DNA of 37,942 bases from Microvirga aerilata (GCF_016743775.1 NZ_JAEQMY010000045.1:1-37942), one strand, 5' to 3'; shown: positions 24,333 through 33,393, numbered from the stretch's first letter. The notes: generated by a model not told the origin, from the letters alone. A program made the numbers and translations.

Positions 24333-25388
24333 ATGTCACGGTCTTCTTTCTCTGCTGTGATCGCCACCCTGGGCATCGACCTGGGCAAGAACAGCTTCCA
24401 CCTTGTCGGCCAGGATGAGCGCGGCGCCATCGTGCTGCGCCTCAAGCTCTCCCGCACGCAGCTCACGCAGCGCCTGGCCAACATCCCACCTTGCCTGATC
24501 GGCATGGAAGCCTGTGCGGGCGCTCATCACATCGGCCGTCAGCTCCAGGCGCTCGGCCATGACGTGCGTCTGATCCCAGCCCAGTACGTGAAGCCGTTTC
24601 TGAAGGGCCACAAGAATGACTATCGCGACGCCGAGGCCATCGCGGAAGCCGTCCAGAGACCGACCATGTCGTTCGTAGCAATCAAGACACCCGAGCAGAT
24701 GGATCTGCTGGCTTTGCACCGCGTGCGCTCGCGTCTGGTCAGCCAGCGCACGGGCGTGACCAACCAGATCCGCGGCTTTCTCTTGGAGCGCGGCATCACC
24801 GTGCGCCAGGGGCTTGCGCCCTTGCGCCAGGCCTTGCCAGGGATCCTGGGTTCGTCTGCTGACGCCCTGTCACCGCGCCTGGTTCGCCTCATCGCCGATC
24901 TGGCTGGGGATTGGCGTCAGCTCGACGAGCGCATTGCCGCGGTCTCCGCCGAGATCGAGGCGCTGGCGGCTCAGGATGACCATTGTCAGCGCCTGATGAG
25001 CGTGCCGGGCGTGGGGCCGATCATCTCCAGTGCCGTAGTGGCAGCGATCGGCACAGGCGCCGGGTTCAAGCAGGGGCGGGACTTCGGCGCCTGGCTCGGG
25101 CTGGTGCCCAAGCAGGAGTCAACCGGCGACCGCACCATCCTGGGCAAGATCTCCAAACGCGGCAACAAATACCTGCGGACGCTCTTCGTCCAGGCGGCCC
25201 ACATCGTTCTGGTGCGCCGCCCGCATGGAGCCAGGCTCGGCCTTTGGCCCTGGATCGAGGCGGCCGGACGACGGCTGCACCGCAATATGCTGGTGATCGC
25301 GCTGGCCAACAAACTTGCTCGTATTGCTTGGGCGGTGCTGGCGCGTGGGCATGCTTATCAGCCGAGGAGCGCCTCCCATGCGATGTGA
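24333..25388 (+). CDS. IS110-family transposase (DEDD + Transposase_20)
   Basis: A 351-residue recombinase. The N-terminal RuvC-like DEDD domain shows GIDLGKNSFH (first Asp), LIGMEACAGAHH (Glu) and KNDYRDAEAIAEA (two Asp). The C-terminal Transposase_20 domain shows LMSVPGVGPIISSAVVAAIG, then GRDFGAWLGLVPKQ, then GDRTILGKISKRGNKYLRTLFVQAA. In this family the enzyme is guided by a bridge RNA made from the element itself and uses a catalytic Ser in the second domain. The ATG at 24333 is preceded by AAGGAG. All motifs are present and the frame is intact, so the element may be active. Confidence 0.95.
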   Translation: MSRSSFSAVIATLGIDLGKNSFHLVGQDERGAIVLRLKLSRTQLTQRLANIPPCLIGMEACAGAHHIGRQLQALGHDVRLIPAQYVKPFLKGHKNDYRDAEAIAEAVQRPTMSFVAIKTPEQMDLLALHRVRSRLVSQRTGVTNQIRGFLLERGITVRQGLAPLRQALPGILGSSADALSPRLVRLIADLAGDWRQLDERIAAVSAEIEALAAQDDHCQRLMSVPGVGPIISSAVVAAIGTGAGFKQGRDFGAWLGLVPKQESTGDRTILGKISKRGNKYLRTLFVQAAHIVLVRRPHGARLGLWPWIEAAGRRLHRNMLVIALANKLARIAWAVLARGHAYQPRSASHAM

Positions 25389-25410
25389 GGTGAGGGCGCT
25401 TCAGACTCTT

Positions 25411-25565
25411 TCGATAACCATCAGCCCTGAGGAGACAATGATGAGATCGGTTATCTCATCAGCGGCTGTCCCGCCGAGGTCTGCGAGATGAAAAGGAGAT
25501 GGACGAACGGTCTGCCCGACGCAACCACAAGACTGGGTGCCAAAATGGCCCATTGAGGTCTTACC
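25411..25565 (+). ncRNA. Candidate bridge RNA in the right end of the IS element
   Basis: Downstream of the transposase, inside the element, lies a chain of clear hairpins. At 25439-25461 a 9-bp perfect stem TGATGAGAT / ATCTCATCA encloses CGGTT. At 25462-25474 GCGG pairs with CCGC. At 25530-25563 outer arms AAGAC / GTCTT enclose an inner GCCA-AAA-TGGC hairpin with flanking GG/CC. GATAACC (25413-25419) can also pair with GGTTATC (25449-25455) as an alternative fold. Known IS1111-group elements encode their bridge RNA on this side. I cannot assign target- and donor-binding loops or exact ends. Confidence 0.45.
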
Positions 25566-25685
25566 GCTAGTCAGCCTTGGATGCGCGCGGATATCCATGA
25601 TGGCCCGGAGCTGAGGCTCCACATCGAGGCCGAATACATTGATGCAGCTCTCACGTTCGTCAGTCCGCCAACATCATCTTGCGAC

Positions 25686-25700
25686 GCACGGCCGGACCAT
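25686..25700 (-). repeat. Right sub-terminal inverted repeat of the IS element
   Basis: GCACGGCCGGACCAT, perfect inverse of 24261-24275. It lies about 300 bases after the transposase stop. Confidence 0.75.
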
Positions 25701-26292
25701 ACATTTGGCACTTCTCTGAAGTACGTCGAACTTCCGCTTAAGGGTGGGGAAGCAGATGTTCCCTCGGTGTCTGCAACTTCCTGGGATGACCCCAATCGGA
25801 CGTTCCCTGATGAGCTCACCGTTGGGTCCTGCATTCCATAACGTCCCGTTGAACGAAATTTGGTTGCAGGCGCAAAGTTAAGTTGTCAGCGCTGTGCATT
25901 ACCACAATTACAGCCAGTAGATGCGTTGAGCCCGACTCGGGTATCCACCTGACAGGCCCATCGGTACATTCATCTTTGTTATTTCACCATAGCTTGTTCT
26001 TTATAGAGAACAAAGGAGACGGTCCGAGGACAGAGATTCGTTTCTTTCTGACTTCCCAGACGGTAAACTGGATGGCTTCCATCTATCATACCTAACATTC
26101 AGACGCAGCTAACCTTCTGAGCAATAAAGAAGGCTTCAGGGACAACACACAGTTTCCGGCGCTCAGGCCTAATCGTAGCGCCTCTTGAAAATCCCGTTTT
26201 CCCTTCCAAGTTCTTTTAATCGAACAATACTGTTGACTCGAACGACGAGAGCGCTAGGGTCCTAGCGGTTTCGGCTATTAAGGACCTCTGCT
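25701..26292. other. Intergenic flank and leader region of the ABC operon
   Basis: About 590 bases between the IS end and the binding-protein gene. No frame has coding character. The part from about 25860 to 26230 is more AT-rich than the genes and should contain the operon promoter region; the only distinct signals I see are in the palindrome entry that follows. Confidence 0.4.
26233..26267 (+). promoter_or_regulatory. Palindromic operator candidate upstream of the ABC operon
   Basis: A perfect palindrome with 7-bp arms, CGCTAGG-GT-CCTAGCG (26252-26267), lies 25 bases before the start codon of the binding-protein gene. A TTGACT hexamer stands at 26233-26238, 13 bases before it. No good -10 is visible at 16-18 bases from TTGACT; the palindrome lies across that place. 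It looks like an operator for a dimeric repressor, but no regulator gene is present nearby. Confidence 0.45.
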
Positions 26293-27894
26293 ATGCGCCT
26301 GACCCGTCGTGATGCCTTGCTCTCCGCGAGTGCCACCCTCTTCAGCCCTCTCCTCCCGCGCATGTCCTTCGCCCAGGAGACCCCCAGACGTGGGGGCGTT
26401 CTGACGGCCCACCTCGGCTCGGAACAGCGCATCCTGAACCCGGCCCTTCGTGCGTCAACAGGTGTCTACCTGATCACCAGCAAGATCATGGAGGCGCTGG
26501 TGGATTTGGACCCGAACGGCAATCCGGCCCCTGTTCTGGCGACCGGCTGGGAGGCCACGCCGGATGGAAAGGCAGTAACGTTCAAACTGCGCCAAGGCGT
26601 GACTTGGCATGATGGAAAGCCGTTCACGGCTGCTGATGTCCAGTACACGGCCATGGAGATGTGGAAGAAGCACCTCAACTATGGCACCCAGCTCCAGCAG
26701 TATCTTGAGGCTGTCGATACACCGGACCCGCACACTGCGGTGTTTCGCTACTCACGGCCGATGCCGCTCAACCTGCTCCTCCGCGCTCTTTGTGATCTTG
26801 GCTATATAGCGCCCCGACACGTGTTCGAAGGAACCAACATCCTTGAAAATCCTGCCAATACAGCTCCGATCGGAACGGGGCCCTTCAAGTTCGCCCAGTA
26901 TGAACGCGGCCAGTTCATCATTGCTGAGCGGAATTCAAGCTACTGGCGCAAGGACTTTCCCTATCTCGACCGTATCGTATGGCGCGTGATCACTGACAAG
27001 TCAGCCGTGGCAGCCGCGCTCGAGACCGGGCAGATCCAGCTCAGCTCTTACAATGGACTATCACTGTCCGATCTCGACCGACTGAAAGAAGACAATCGGT
27101 TCGAAGTTTCGCCACGCGGGATTGAAGCCAATGCCTTTAACAACACGCTCGAGTTCAACACCCGCCGGAAGGAGCTCTCGGACGTGCGGGTTCGTCGGGC
27201 TATCGCTCATGCCATCGATGTGGAGTTCTTCATCGAGAACTTTCTTTATGGACAGGCTAAGCCAGCAACAGGACCAATCCCGTCCTCGTCCCCGGCTTTT
27301 TATCCCGATGGCAAGCCCCCATATCCGTTTGATATAAAGAAATCCGCCGCTCTTCTTGATGAGGCGGGATATAAGCGTGGCGCGGATGGTACACGCTTTA
27401 CGCTGAAGCTGGTTCCCATCATGAACGGCGAGGATGTTCCGCTTCTCGCTACCTTTATTCAGCAGTCTCTCGCGGAGGTCGGTATCAAGGTAGAGATCGT
27501 GCAGCTCGACATCGCGGGCGCTCTCACCACAGTCTATCGCGATTGGAACTTCGATCTCGCCACTGGCTGGCACCAGTATCGTGGCGACCCGGCTGTCTCC
27601 ACCACAGTCTGGTACCGCTCCGGCTCACCAAAGGGTGCACCCTGGACCAATCAATGGGGCTGGCAATCCGATAAGATCGACCAACTGATCGACCAAGCCG
27701 CTACAGAGATTGATCCTGCAAAGCGCAAGTCTCTCTATGCCGAGTGGGTGAAGGCTGTGAACGAGGAGATCCCGGTTTGGATGATCACCGAGCGGCAATT
27801 CTTCGCAGCCACGAGCAAGCAGGTCCGCAACCACCACAACGTGCCGCGCTGGGACTCCAGCGACTGGCATGATACCTGGATTGCTGCATCCTGA
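26293..27894 (+). CDS. ABC transporter substrate-binding protein, family 5
   Basis: A 533-residue periplasmic binding protein of the peptide/nickel/opine type (SBP_bac_5). The N-terminus MRLTRRDALLSASATLFSPLL has a twin-arginine-like LTRRD motif and a cut site near FAQE, so Tat export is possible. The body has the expected GGVLTAHLGSE, then LATGWEATPDGKAVTFKLRQGVTWHDGKPFTAADV (family signature), then GTGPFKFAQYERG and RVRRAIAHAIDVEFFIENF. The ligand cannot be read from sequence. It is the first gene of a tight operon: its stop overlaps the next start (TGATG). Control probably acts through the palindrome just upstream. Confidence 0.93.
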   Translation: MRLTRRDALLSASATLFSPLLPRMSFAQETPRRGGVLTAHLGSEQRILNPALRASTGVYLITSKIMEALVDLDPNGNPAPVLATGWEATPDGKAVTFKLRQGVTWHDGKPFTAADVQYTAMEMWKKHLNYGTQLQQYLEAVDTPDPHTAVFRYSRPMPLNLLLRALCDLGYIAPRHVFEGTNILENPANTAPIGTGPFKFAQYERGQFIIAERNSSYWRKDFPYLDRIVWRVITDKSAVAAALETGQIQLSSYNGLSLSDLDRLKEDNRFEVSPRGIEANAFNNTLEFNTRRKELSDVRVRRAIAHAIDVEFFIENFLYGQAKPATGPIPSSSPAFYPDGKPPYPFDIKKSAALLDEAGYKRGADGTRFTLKLVPIMNGEDVPLLATFIQQSLAEVGIKVEIVQLDIAGALTTVYRDWNFDLATGWHQYRGDPAVSTTVWYRSGSPKGAPWTNQWGWQSDKIDQLIDQAATEIDPAKRKSLYAEWVKAVNEEIPVWMITERQFFAATSKQVRNHHNVPRWDSSDWHDTWIAAS

Positions 27895-28868
27895 TGATGC
27901 GCGTTCTGCTCCTTGCTCTCCGACGCCTCGCCGCCAGCTTGCCGACATTGTTCGTGCTGCTGGCGGGGCTGTTCCTGCTGCTGCAGCTTGCTCCTGGCGA
28001 TACGGTTGACGCCCTCGTTGCCCAGATCGGTGGGGGCGATCCGAGGATGATCGAGGAACTGCGGCAGTATTACGGGCTAGATGTTTCCGTGGCGGTGCAA
28101 CTGGGGCGCTATGTTTGGCGACTGCTCCAGCTCGATCTTGGATTCTCTGCAATCTACGGCAAGCCGGTCTCCGAGGTGATCCTGGAGCGCCTGCCCGCGA
28201 CCCTTCTTTTGATGGGCTCGGCCTTAAGCTTTGCCTTTGCAGCAGGAATGGCACTTGGCGTGCTGGCAGCACGGCGCGTCAACCGGTGGCCGGATACGCT
28301 CATCTCGACGCTCGGGCTTGTCTTCTACGCCACACCATCCTTCTGGTTCGGCCTGATGGGCATCGTCATATTCGCAGTAAAGCTCGGCTGGCTGCCGGCT
28401 GGTGGCCTCGAGGAGATCGGCGCAGGCTATACAGGGCTTCGACGGGTTGCTGACATCGCATGGCATCTCCTCCTGCCGACGCTGACCTTGGCCCTTATCT
28501 TCCTCGCGACCTACCTTCGGATCATGCGCGCCTCGATGCTGGAAGTGATGAATCTTGACTTCGTGCGAACCGCCCGGGCCAAGGGCCTGAGCCCGCGCCG
28601 CGTCATCACTGGGCATGTTCTCCGAAATGCGCTTCTGCCGATGGTCACCCTCGTTGGCCTGCAGGCCGGAACGATGCTTGGCGGTTCCGTGGTCGTAGAA
28701 AGCGTCTTTGCCCTACCGGGTCTCGGGCGGTTGGCCTATGAGGCTGTCGTGCAACGGGACCTCAACACCCTTCTCGGGATTGTATTCGTATCGGCACTGC
28801 TCGTGATCCTAATCAATTTTATCGTTGATCTTCTGTATGCGCGCCTAGATCCGCGCATTGTGACCTGA
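27894..28868 (+). CDS. ABC transporter permease, DppB-type
   Basis: A 324-residue inner-membrane permease with six membrane helices: the first near residues 10-32, a periplasmic loop with GDPRMIEELRQYYGLD, then five in the BPD_transp_1 domain. The coupling EAA-type loop is seen as DFVRTARAKGLSPRRVITGHVLRNALLPM. The end FIVDLLYARLDPRI is the standard DppB C-terminus. The start codon overlaps the preceding stop, with a second in-frame ATG immediately after; coupling with the binding-protein gene is certain from the layout. Confidence 0.93.
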   Translation: MMRVLLLALRRLAASLPTLFVLLAGLFLLLQLAPGDTVDALVAQIGGGDPRMIEELRQYYGLDVSVAVQLGRYVWRLLQLDLGFSAIYGKPVSEVILERLPATLLLMGSALSFAFAAGMALGVLAARRVNRWPDTLISTLGLVFYATPSFWFGLMGIVIFAVKLGWLPAGGLEEIGAGYTGLRRVADIAWHLLLPTLTLALIFLATYLRIMRASMLEVMNLDFVRTARAKGLSPRRVITGHVLRNALLPMVTLVGLQAGTMLGGSVVVESVFALPGLGRLAYEAVVQRDLNTLLGIVFVSALLVILINFIVDLLYARLDPRIVT

Positions 28869-28876
28869 GGGCTGCC

Positions 28877-29707
28877 ATGGATGCCCTAAAGCGCCTTGTT
28901 CGGAGCCCGACTGCTATCGTTGGGCTTTTCCTGCTTCTTCTGGTGGTTGGCATGGCACTCATTGCCCCGGTCCTGTTCCAGAAGGATCCTCTTGGACTCG
29001 CCGGACGCCCACTGCAATGGCCCTTCACCAATGCACGCTTCTGGCTCGGCACCGACACCACAGGACGAGATATCGCCGCCCAAGTTTTCCACGGCGCTCG
29101 TGTTTCACTGCTCATCGGTATTGTCGCCACCTTGCTGGCTGTCACAATTGGGGTCGTGATCGGTGCCATCGCGGGGTACTATGGCGGTATCGTCGACGAC
29201 GTACTTATGCGGATCACGGAGGCGTTCCAAACACTCCCAAACTTTCTCTTGCTCCTCGTGCTGGTCGCGGTGTTCGGATCCGACATCAAGACTGTCACCA
29301 TTGCCATCGGTCTTGTATCCTGGCCGGCTGCGGCCCGGCTCACACGAGCAGAATTCCTATCACTCAGGAGCCGCGAGTTTGTTCAGGCATGTCGTACCCT
29401 CGGCATGCGTGACCTGCAGATCATTTTCCGAGAGATCCTGCCCAACGCCCTGCCACCTGTTATCGTCTATGCCAGCGTCATCATGGCGGTGGCGATCCTG
29501 TTGGAAAGCGCCTTGGCCTTCCTGAACCTGTCTGATCCCAACATACCTTCGTGGGGTAATCTGATCGGCGCTGGCCGGTCGGTTCTTCGCACGCAGTGGT
29601 ATGTGTCTGCCATTCCGGGCATGGCGATCCTACTGACTGTGCTTTCGGTCTCCCTTGTCGGACAAGGGCTGAACGATGCCCTCAATCCAAGGCTGAGGCG
29701 GCGATGA
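28877..29707 (+). CDS. ABC transporter permease, DppC-type
   Basis: A 276-residue permease partnering the DppB-type protein. It has the DppC N-terminal helix (AIVGLFLLLLVVGMALIAPVL), then FWLGTDTTGRDIAAQVFHGARVSLLIG, a signature of this subfamily. The EAA loop is SREFVQACRTLGMRDLQIIFREILPNALPPVI, and the end is GQGLNDALNPRLRRR. The ATG at 28877 follows GAGGG, eight bases after the DppB stop. Its own stop overlaps the ATPase start (ATGA). Confidence 0.93.
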   Translation: MDALKRLVRSPTAIVGLFLLLLVVGMALIAPVLFQKDPLGLAGRPLQWPFTNARFWLGTDTTGRDIAAQVFHGARVSLLIGIVATLLAVTIGVVIGAIAGYYGGIVDDVLMRITEAFQTLPNFLLLLVLVAVFGSDIKTVTIAIGLVSWPAAARLTRAEFLSLRSREFVQACRTLGMRDLQIIFREILPNALPPVIVYASVIMAVAILLESALAFLNLSDPNIPSWGNLIGAGRSVLRTQWYVSAIPGMAILLTVLSVSLVGQGLNDALNPRLRRR

Positions 29708-31338
29708 GAACCCTGTTATCGATCGAGGGGTTGACCGTTGCGCTGCCACCGGGGGCTGACCGGCCGCATGCACTCGAAGAAGTCTCCCTTGAGCTTAAAG
29801 CCAACGAGATCCTCTGCATTGTCGGCGAAAGCGGCTCCGGCAAATCGATGATGGCTGGCGCCGTCCTAGGTCTCTTACCGGAAGGGGTCCGTGCAACGGC
29901 CGGCAAGATCCTACTTGAGGGTGAAAATCTTCTGACGCTGAGCGATGCAGATATGCGAAGGATCCGTGGCGCCCGGATCGGCATAATCTTTCAGGAGCCG
30001 ATGACCGCCCTGAACCCATTGCGGACGATCGGTGACCAGATCGCCGAAATGTTCCGCATACACACAAACCTCAACCGAGCCGAAATCGCACGGCGAGTGA
30101 CCACTCTGCTCAAAGATGTCCACCTTCCGGATCCGGAAGGAGTCCAGCGGGCCTACCCGCATGAGCTGTCCGGCGGCCAGCGCCAGCGGGCGATGATCGC
30201 GATGGCGCTGGCCCTTGAGCCGCGCGTTCTTATCGCGGATGAGCCGACCACGGCCCTTGATGTGACAACCCAAGCCCAAATTCTGAAGCTCATTCGGGAA
30301 CTTCAGGAGCGCAAAGGAACGGCGGTTCTGTTCATCACCCACGACTTCGGCGTGGTGGCTGAGATTGCTGATCGAGTCGCCGTGATGCAGCGTGGCAGGC
30401 TTGTAGAGGTGGGGAGTGCAGAGGATGTTCTCGATCGGCCAGAACATCCCTACACGAAGGCACTGATCGCGGCTGTTCCACCCCTTGCGCCGCCACCGCC
30501 GCAGGATGTAGCAGCAGAGCCAATTCTGCGGATCGAGCATGTCTCGAAAACCTATCGCAAAGGAGGGCTGATAGCCCGGAGCCGGCGCGTGACGCATGCG
30601 GTGCAGGACGTGAGCCTTAATCTGCCGCGTGGCGGAACGCTCGGAATCGTAGGCGAGAGCGGATCGGGGAAGTCGACTCTCGCCCGCTGCATCGTACGGC
30701 TGCTCGATCCAGACTCGGGATCGATCTGCCTCGGCGATACCGATCTCGCAGCCCTCTCGCGCAGAGCAATGAGAGAGCAGACACGACACATCCAAATGGT
30801 TTTCCAGGATCCATTTGCATCGCTCAATCCACGCCGCAGGGCCGGCGAACTGGTTGCGCAGGGGCCGATCATCCACGGGGAGCCGCCTGCACGAGCCTTG
30901 GCCAAGGCCAAGGAAATGTTTGCCCTCGTAGGCCTTGATCCCGACGCTACTGAGCGATACCCGCATGAATTTTCTGGTGGGCAGCGTCAGCGCATCGGTC
31001 TAGCCCGCGCCCTCGCCCTAGAGCCCCAGGTGCTGGTCGCGGACGAGCCGGTCTCTGCGCTCGATGTCTCTGTTCAAGCACAAGTTCTGCGCCTGCTTGC
31101 AGACCTACGCAGCCGACTGGGCCTGTCCATGGTGTTCATCACCCACGATCTGCGCGTTGCCGCGCAGATCTGCGATCGCATTGCTGTCATGCAGGGCGGC
31201 GTAGTGGTTGAAGAGGGCTGGACTGCTGAGGTTTTTGGGGCGCCACGCCATTCCTATACGCAGGCCTTGCTGGCCTCGGTTCCAGGGCGGGACTGGGTGC
31301 CGCCTGTCCAGGCGGACGCTTTATTGGCAGTATCTTGA
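29704..31338 (+). CDS. Fused double ABC ATPase (DppD-DppF type)
   Basis: A 544-residue protein made of two complete ATPase domains. Domain 1 has GESGSGKSMM (Walker A), LSGGQRQRAMIAMAL (signature) and VLIADEPTTALD (Walker B). Domain 2, from about residue 275, has GESGSGKSTLARCIVRLL, FSGGQRQRIGLARAL and VLVADEPVSALD. Each ends with the oligopeptide-transporter HPYTKAL or HSYTQALL motif. Fusion of the two ATPases is common in GsiA/YejF-like importers. The ATG at 29704 overlaps the permease stop; a longer upstream frame is without meaning. This completes an importer of four genes, all in overlapping order. Confidence 0.94.
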   Translation: MRTLLSIEGLTVALPPGADRPHALEEVSLELKANEILCIVGESGSGKSMMAGAVLGLLPEGVRATAGKILLEGENLLTLSDADMRRIRGARIGIIFQEPMTALNPLRTIGDQIAEMFRIHTNLNRAEIARRVTTLLKDVHLPDPEGVQRAYPHELSGGQRQRAMIAMALALEPRVLIADEPTTALDVTTQAQILKLIRELQERKGTAVLFITHDFGVVAEIADRVAVMQRGRLVEVGSAEDVLDRPEHPYTKALIAAVPPLAPPPPQDVAAEPILRIEHVSKTYRKGGLIARSRRVTHAVQDVSLNLPRGGTLGIVGESGSGKSTLARCIVRLLDPDSGSICLGDTDLAALSRRAMREQTRHIQMVFQDPFASLNPRRRAGELVAQGPIIHGEPPARALAKAKEMFALVGLDPDATERYPHEFSGGQRQRIGLARALALEPQVLVADEPVSALDVSVQAQVLRLLADLRSRLGLSMVFITHDLRVAAQICDRIAVMQGGVVVEEGWTAEVFGAPRHSYTQALLASVPGRDWVPPVQADALLAVS

Positions 31339-31398
31339 CTCAATTGTGCAGGATTACGGCTTTCCATTATTCTACACCCACTCTGCAGGAGCACGGTT

Positions 31399-31878
31399 AT
31401 GTCCCAACCTCTTCCGATTATCGAGCGGCGGCGCATCGAGGCGGAACTTCTCAAGGAAGTGTATGAAACCCTCACCGAACGCTACGGCAAGGATAACGCT
31501 AAGCAGCTCATTGCGGAGTCGGTGCGGCGATCTTCAATCAAACAGGCGGCACAGTTCGCGGCACAAGCCGAGGGCGGGACCAGCCTTCAGAGCTTCATCG
31601 ACATCCAGTCCAACTGGACTGCGGAAAATGCCCTGGAGATCGATCCGGTCTACCGGGACGAGAGCCGTTTCGACTTCAACGTCACCCGCTGTCGCTACGC
31701 CGAGATGTACAAGGCCATGGGTATGGGTGAGATCGGGGGTCTTCTGTCCTGCAATCGCGATGGATCCTTCTGTGAAGGTTATGATCCCAAACTGAAGATG
31801 ATGCGGACCCAGACGATCATGGAAGGAGCCTCCCACTGCGACTTCCGCTACCGCTATGAGGCCGACCAAGCCGTTTGA
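31399..31878 (+). CDS. L-2-amino-thiazoline-4-carboxylate hydrolase-family protein
   Basis: A 159-residue protein of the ATC-hydrolase family. The signature region is FNVTRCRYAEMYKAMGMGEIGGLLSCNRDGSF, followed by EGYDPKLKMMRTQTIMEGASHCDFRY, with conserved Cys and His residues. The founding enzyme opens the thiazoline ring of L-ATC to give N-carbamoyl-L-cysteine; many family members probably act on other heterocycles. The ATG at 31399 has CAGGAG seven bases upstream. It lies 60 bases after the importer's ATPase gene and four bases or so before the FAD enzyme, so transporter, hydrolase and oxidoreductase appear to form one transcription unit. Confidence 0.88.
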   Translation: MSQPLPIIERRRIEAELLKEVYETLTERYGKDNAKQLIAESVRRSSIKQAAQFAAQAEGGTSLQSFIDIQSNWTAENALEIDPVYRDESRFDFNVTRCRYAEMYKAMGMGEIGGLLSCNRDGSFCEGYDPKLKMMRTQTIMEGASHCDFRYRYEADQAV

Positions 31879-31887
31879 CCATTGCGC

Positions 31888-33384
31888 ATGATGGCGCTGG
31901 CGAGCACTAACGTGGATCGTAATCGCATATTGTCCGAACACCATACTATCGAGCCGTCCGATACGGGGCTTCTCGCTCACGGAGAGCACGTGCGCCGTGA
32001 TCTGGAAATGCTTGGGTTTCCCGCCGCCAATTGGCCCGCTGAGACGACAGGATCGGATGGATTCCCCATTACAGATGTTGTGGTCGTTGGCGCCGGGATG
32101 AACGGGATTGCGGCGGCCGCAGCCCTGATCTTCAAGGGCGTTCGCAACGTTCGGATCCTCGAACGCAACCCTGCGGGCAGGGAGGGGCCTTGGCTAACAT
32201 TCGCCCGAATGGACACGTTGCGCTCGCCCAAGATCCTACCGGGTCCGGCGCTCGGTATTCCCTCGTTAACGTTCCGCGCTTGGTACGAAGCCGGCTTTGG
32301 CCGCGAGGCCTGGGAAGCCCTCTACAAAATTCCAAACGCCGTCTGGGCGCGCTATTTGGGCTGGCTGCAACGCGTGCTGAACCTGCCTGTTGAGCACGAG
32401 ACCATCGTTCGCGAAATCGCACCCTCCGCCGGAGGGCTGGAGGTCAGGATCAGGACGTCACAGGGGCAGGAGACGTTGTTCGCGAGACGGGCCGTCCTTG
32501 CGACGGGAAGGGGAGGCGCAGGCGGTGATCGCCTGCCGGACTTCGTAGATCCCGCGCTCTGGCCGGACCGCGCCGCGCACACGAATGAGGCAATTGACTT
32601 TGAGTATCTCCGCGGGAAAAGCATCGGAATCCTTGGGGGCGGCGCCTCGGCCTGGGACAATGCCGCTACGGCTTTGGAGCAAGGGGCTGCGCGGGTGGAC
32701 ATGTATGTGCGTCGCTCCATCTTGCCGCAGATCAACAAAGGACGCGGCTCTGCATCGCCAGGATACTTTTATGGCTGGAGCGCTCTTGATGACGCCGACC
32801 GCTGGTCCTTGTTCGTGTATCTCAACGATGCCCAAGCACCTCCACCGCATGAGACCGTACGGCGCGCCATGCAGCAGGATGGGTTTAACATCCACCTCGG
32901 CAGGCCGGCTGAGGCTGCAACCCGCCAGGGTGAGAAGGTCGTTGTGCGTATCCACGGAGAGGAAGCTCCTCAAGAGCATGACTTCCTGATTGTGGGCACC
33001 GGCTTCAACGTGGACGCTGGAGCAATCCCAGAACTGGGCGCCTGGTCGTCCTCGGTCGCTCGTTGGAGAGACCGCTATGCGCCACCTGACGAGCTTCAAC
33101 GCTCGGATCTCGGCGATTTCCCCTACCTGGGTTCTGGATTCGAATTGACTGAGCGGCATCCTGGCCAGGATCCTGACCTGTCACGCATTCATCTCGTCAA
33201 TCACGGCGCGGCCCTCAGTCATGGGGCGATCGCCAGTGATATTCCAGGTGTCAATGTTGCCGCAGAGCGGCTTTCAACAGCCGTCGTTGCAAGCCTGTTT
33301 CGCGAAGACCTACAGGTTATCCGCCGATCTCTGGAAGAATTCGATGAGCCTGAACTCGAGGGAACACCATTTTTCGTACGCTGA
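31888..33384 (+). CDS. FAD/NAD(P)-dependent monooxygenase-like protein
   Basis: A protein of about 498 residues related to flavin-containing monooxygenases. The FAD site is VVVVGAGMNGIAAAAAL (GxGxxG, near residue 65). A second dinucleotide site, SIGILGGGASAWDNAATAL, lies near residue 245, followed by VYV-type residues and YVRRSILPQINKGRG. The ATG-like motif equivalent is DFLIVGTGFNVD near 370. The classic FMO fingerprint is not obvious, so it may be a divergent oxidase or N/S-oxygenase. The start is uncertain: TTG 31882, ATG 31888 and ATG 31891 are all in frame. It follows the ATC-hydrolase gene closely and probably carries out the oxidative step of the same pathway. Confidence 0.85.
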   Translation: MMALASTNVDRNRILSEHHTIEPSDTGLLAHGEHVRRDLEMLGFPAANWPAETTGSDGFPITDVVVVGAGMNGIAAAAALIFKGVRNVRILERNPAGREGPWLTFARMDTLRSPKILPGPALGIPSLTFRAWYEAGFGREAWEALYKIPNAVWARYLGWLQRVLNLPVEHETIVREIAPSAGGLEVRIRTSQGQETLFARRAVLATGRGGAGGDRLPDFVDPALWPDRAAHTNEAIDFEYLRGKSIGILGGGASAWDNAATALEQGAARVDMYVRRSILPQINKGRGSASPGYFYGWSALDDADRWSLFVYLNDAQAPPPHETVRRAMQQDGFNIHLGRPAEAATRQGEKVVVRIHGEEAPQEHDFLIVGTGFNVDAGAIPELGAWSSSVARWRDRYAPPDELQRSDLGDFPYLGSGFELTERHPGQDPDLSRIHLVNHGAALSHGAIASDIPGVNVAAERLSTAVVASLFREDLQVIRRSLEEFDEPELEGTPFFVR

Positions 33385-33393
33385 ACCGATGCC

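Larger units (their letters stand above)
24261..25700 (+). mobile_element. IS110-family element, IS1111-like layout
   Basis: A 15-bp perfect inverted repeat, ATGGTCCGGCCGTGC, stands at 24261-24275 and, reversed, at 25686-25700. Between them lie a 57-base left non-coding part, the DEDD transposase gene and a ~300-base right non-coding part. Classical IS110 members lack inverted repeats; IS1111-subgroup members have sub-terminal ones of about this size and a total length near 1.4-1.5 kb, as here. The true ends should lie a few bases outside the repeats. I see no target duplication, as expected for this family. Confidence 0.75.

Noticed and set aside
25581..25841. 86-residue open frame on the + strand after the transposase, and an overlapping open frame on the other strand (25401-25622)
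   Set aside because: Both cross or lie in the IS right end, have no family resemblance or ribosome site, and are better explained by the structured non-coding region and the inverted repeat.
29596..29703. Longer start for the fused ABC ATPase
   Set aside because: The extra residues lie inside the permease gene and have no homology; the ATG at 29704 overlaps the permease stop in the usual ATGA manner.
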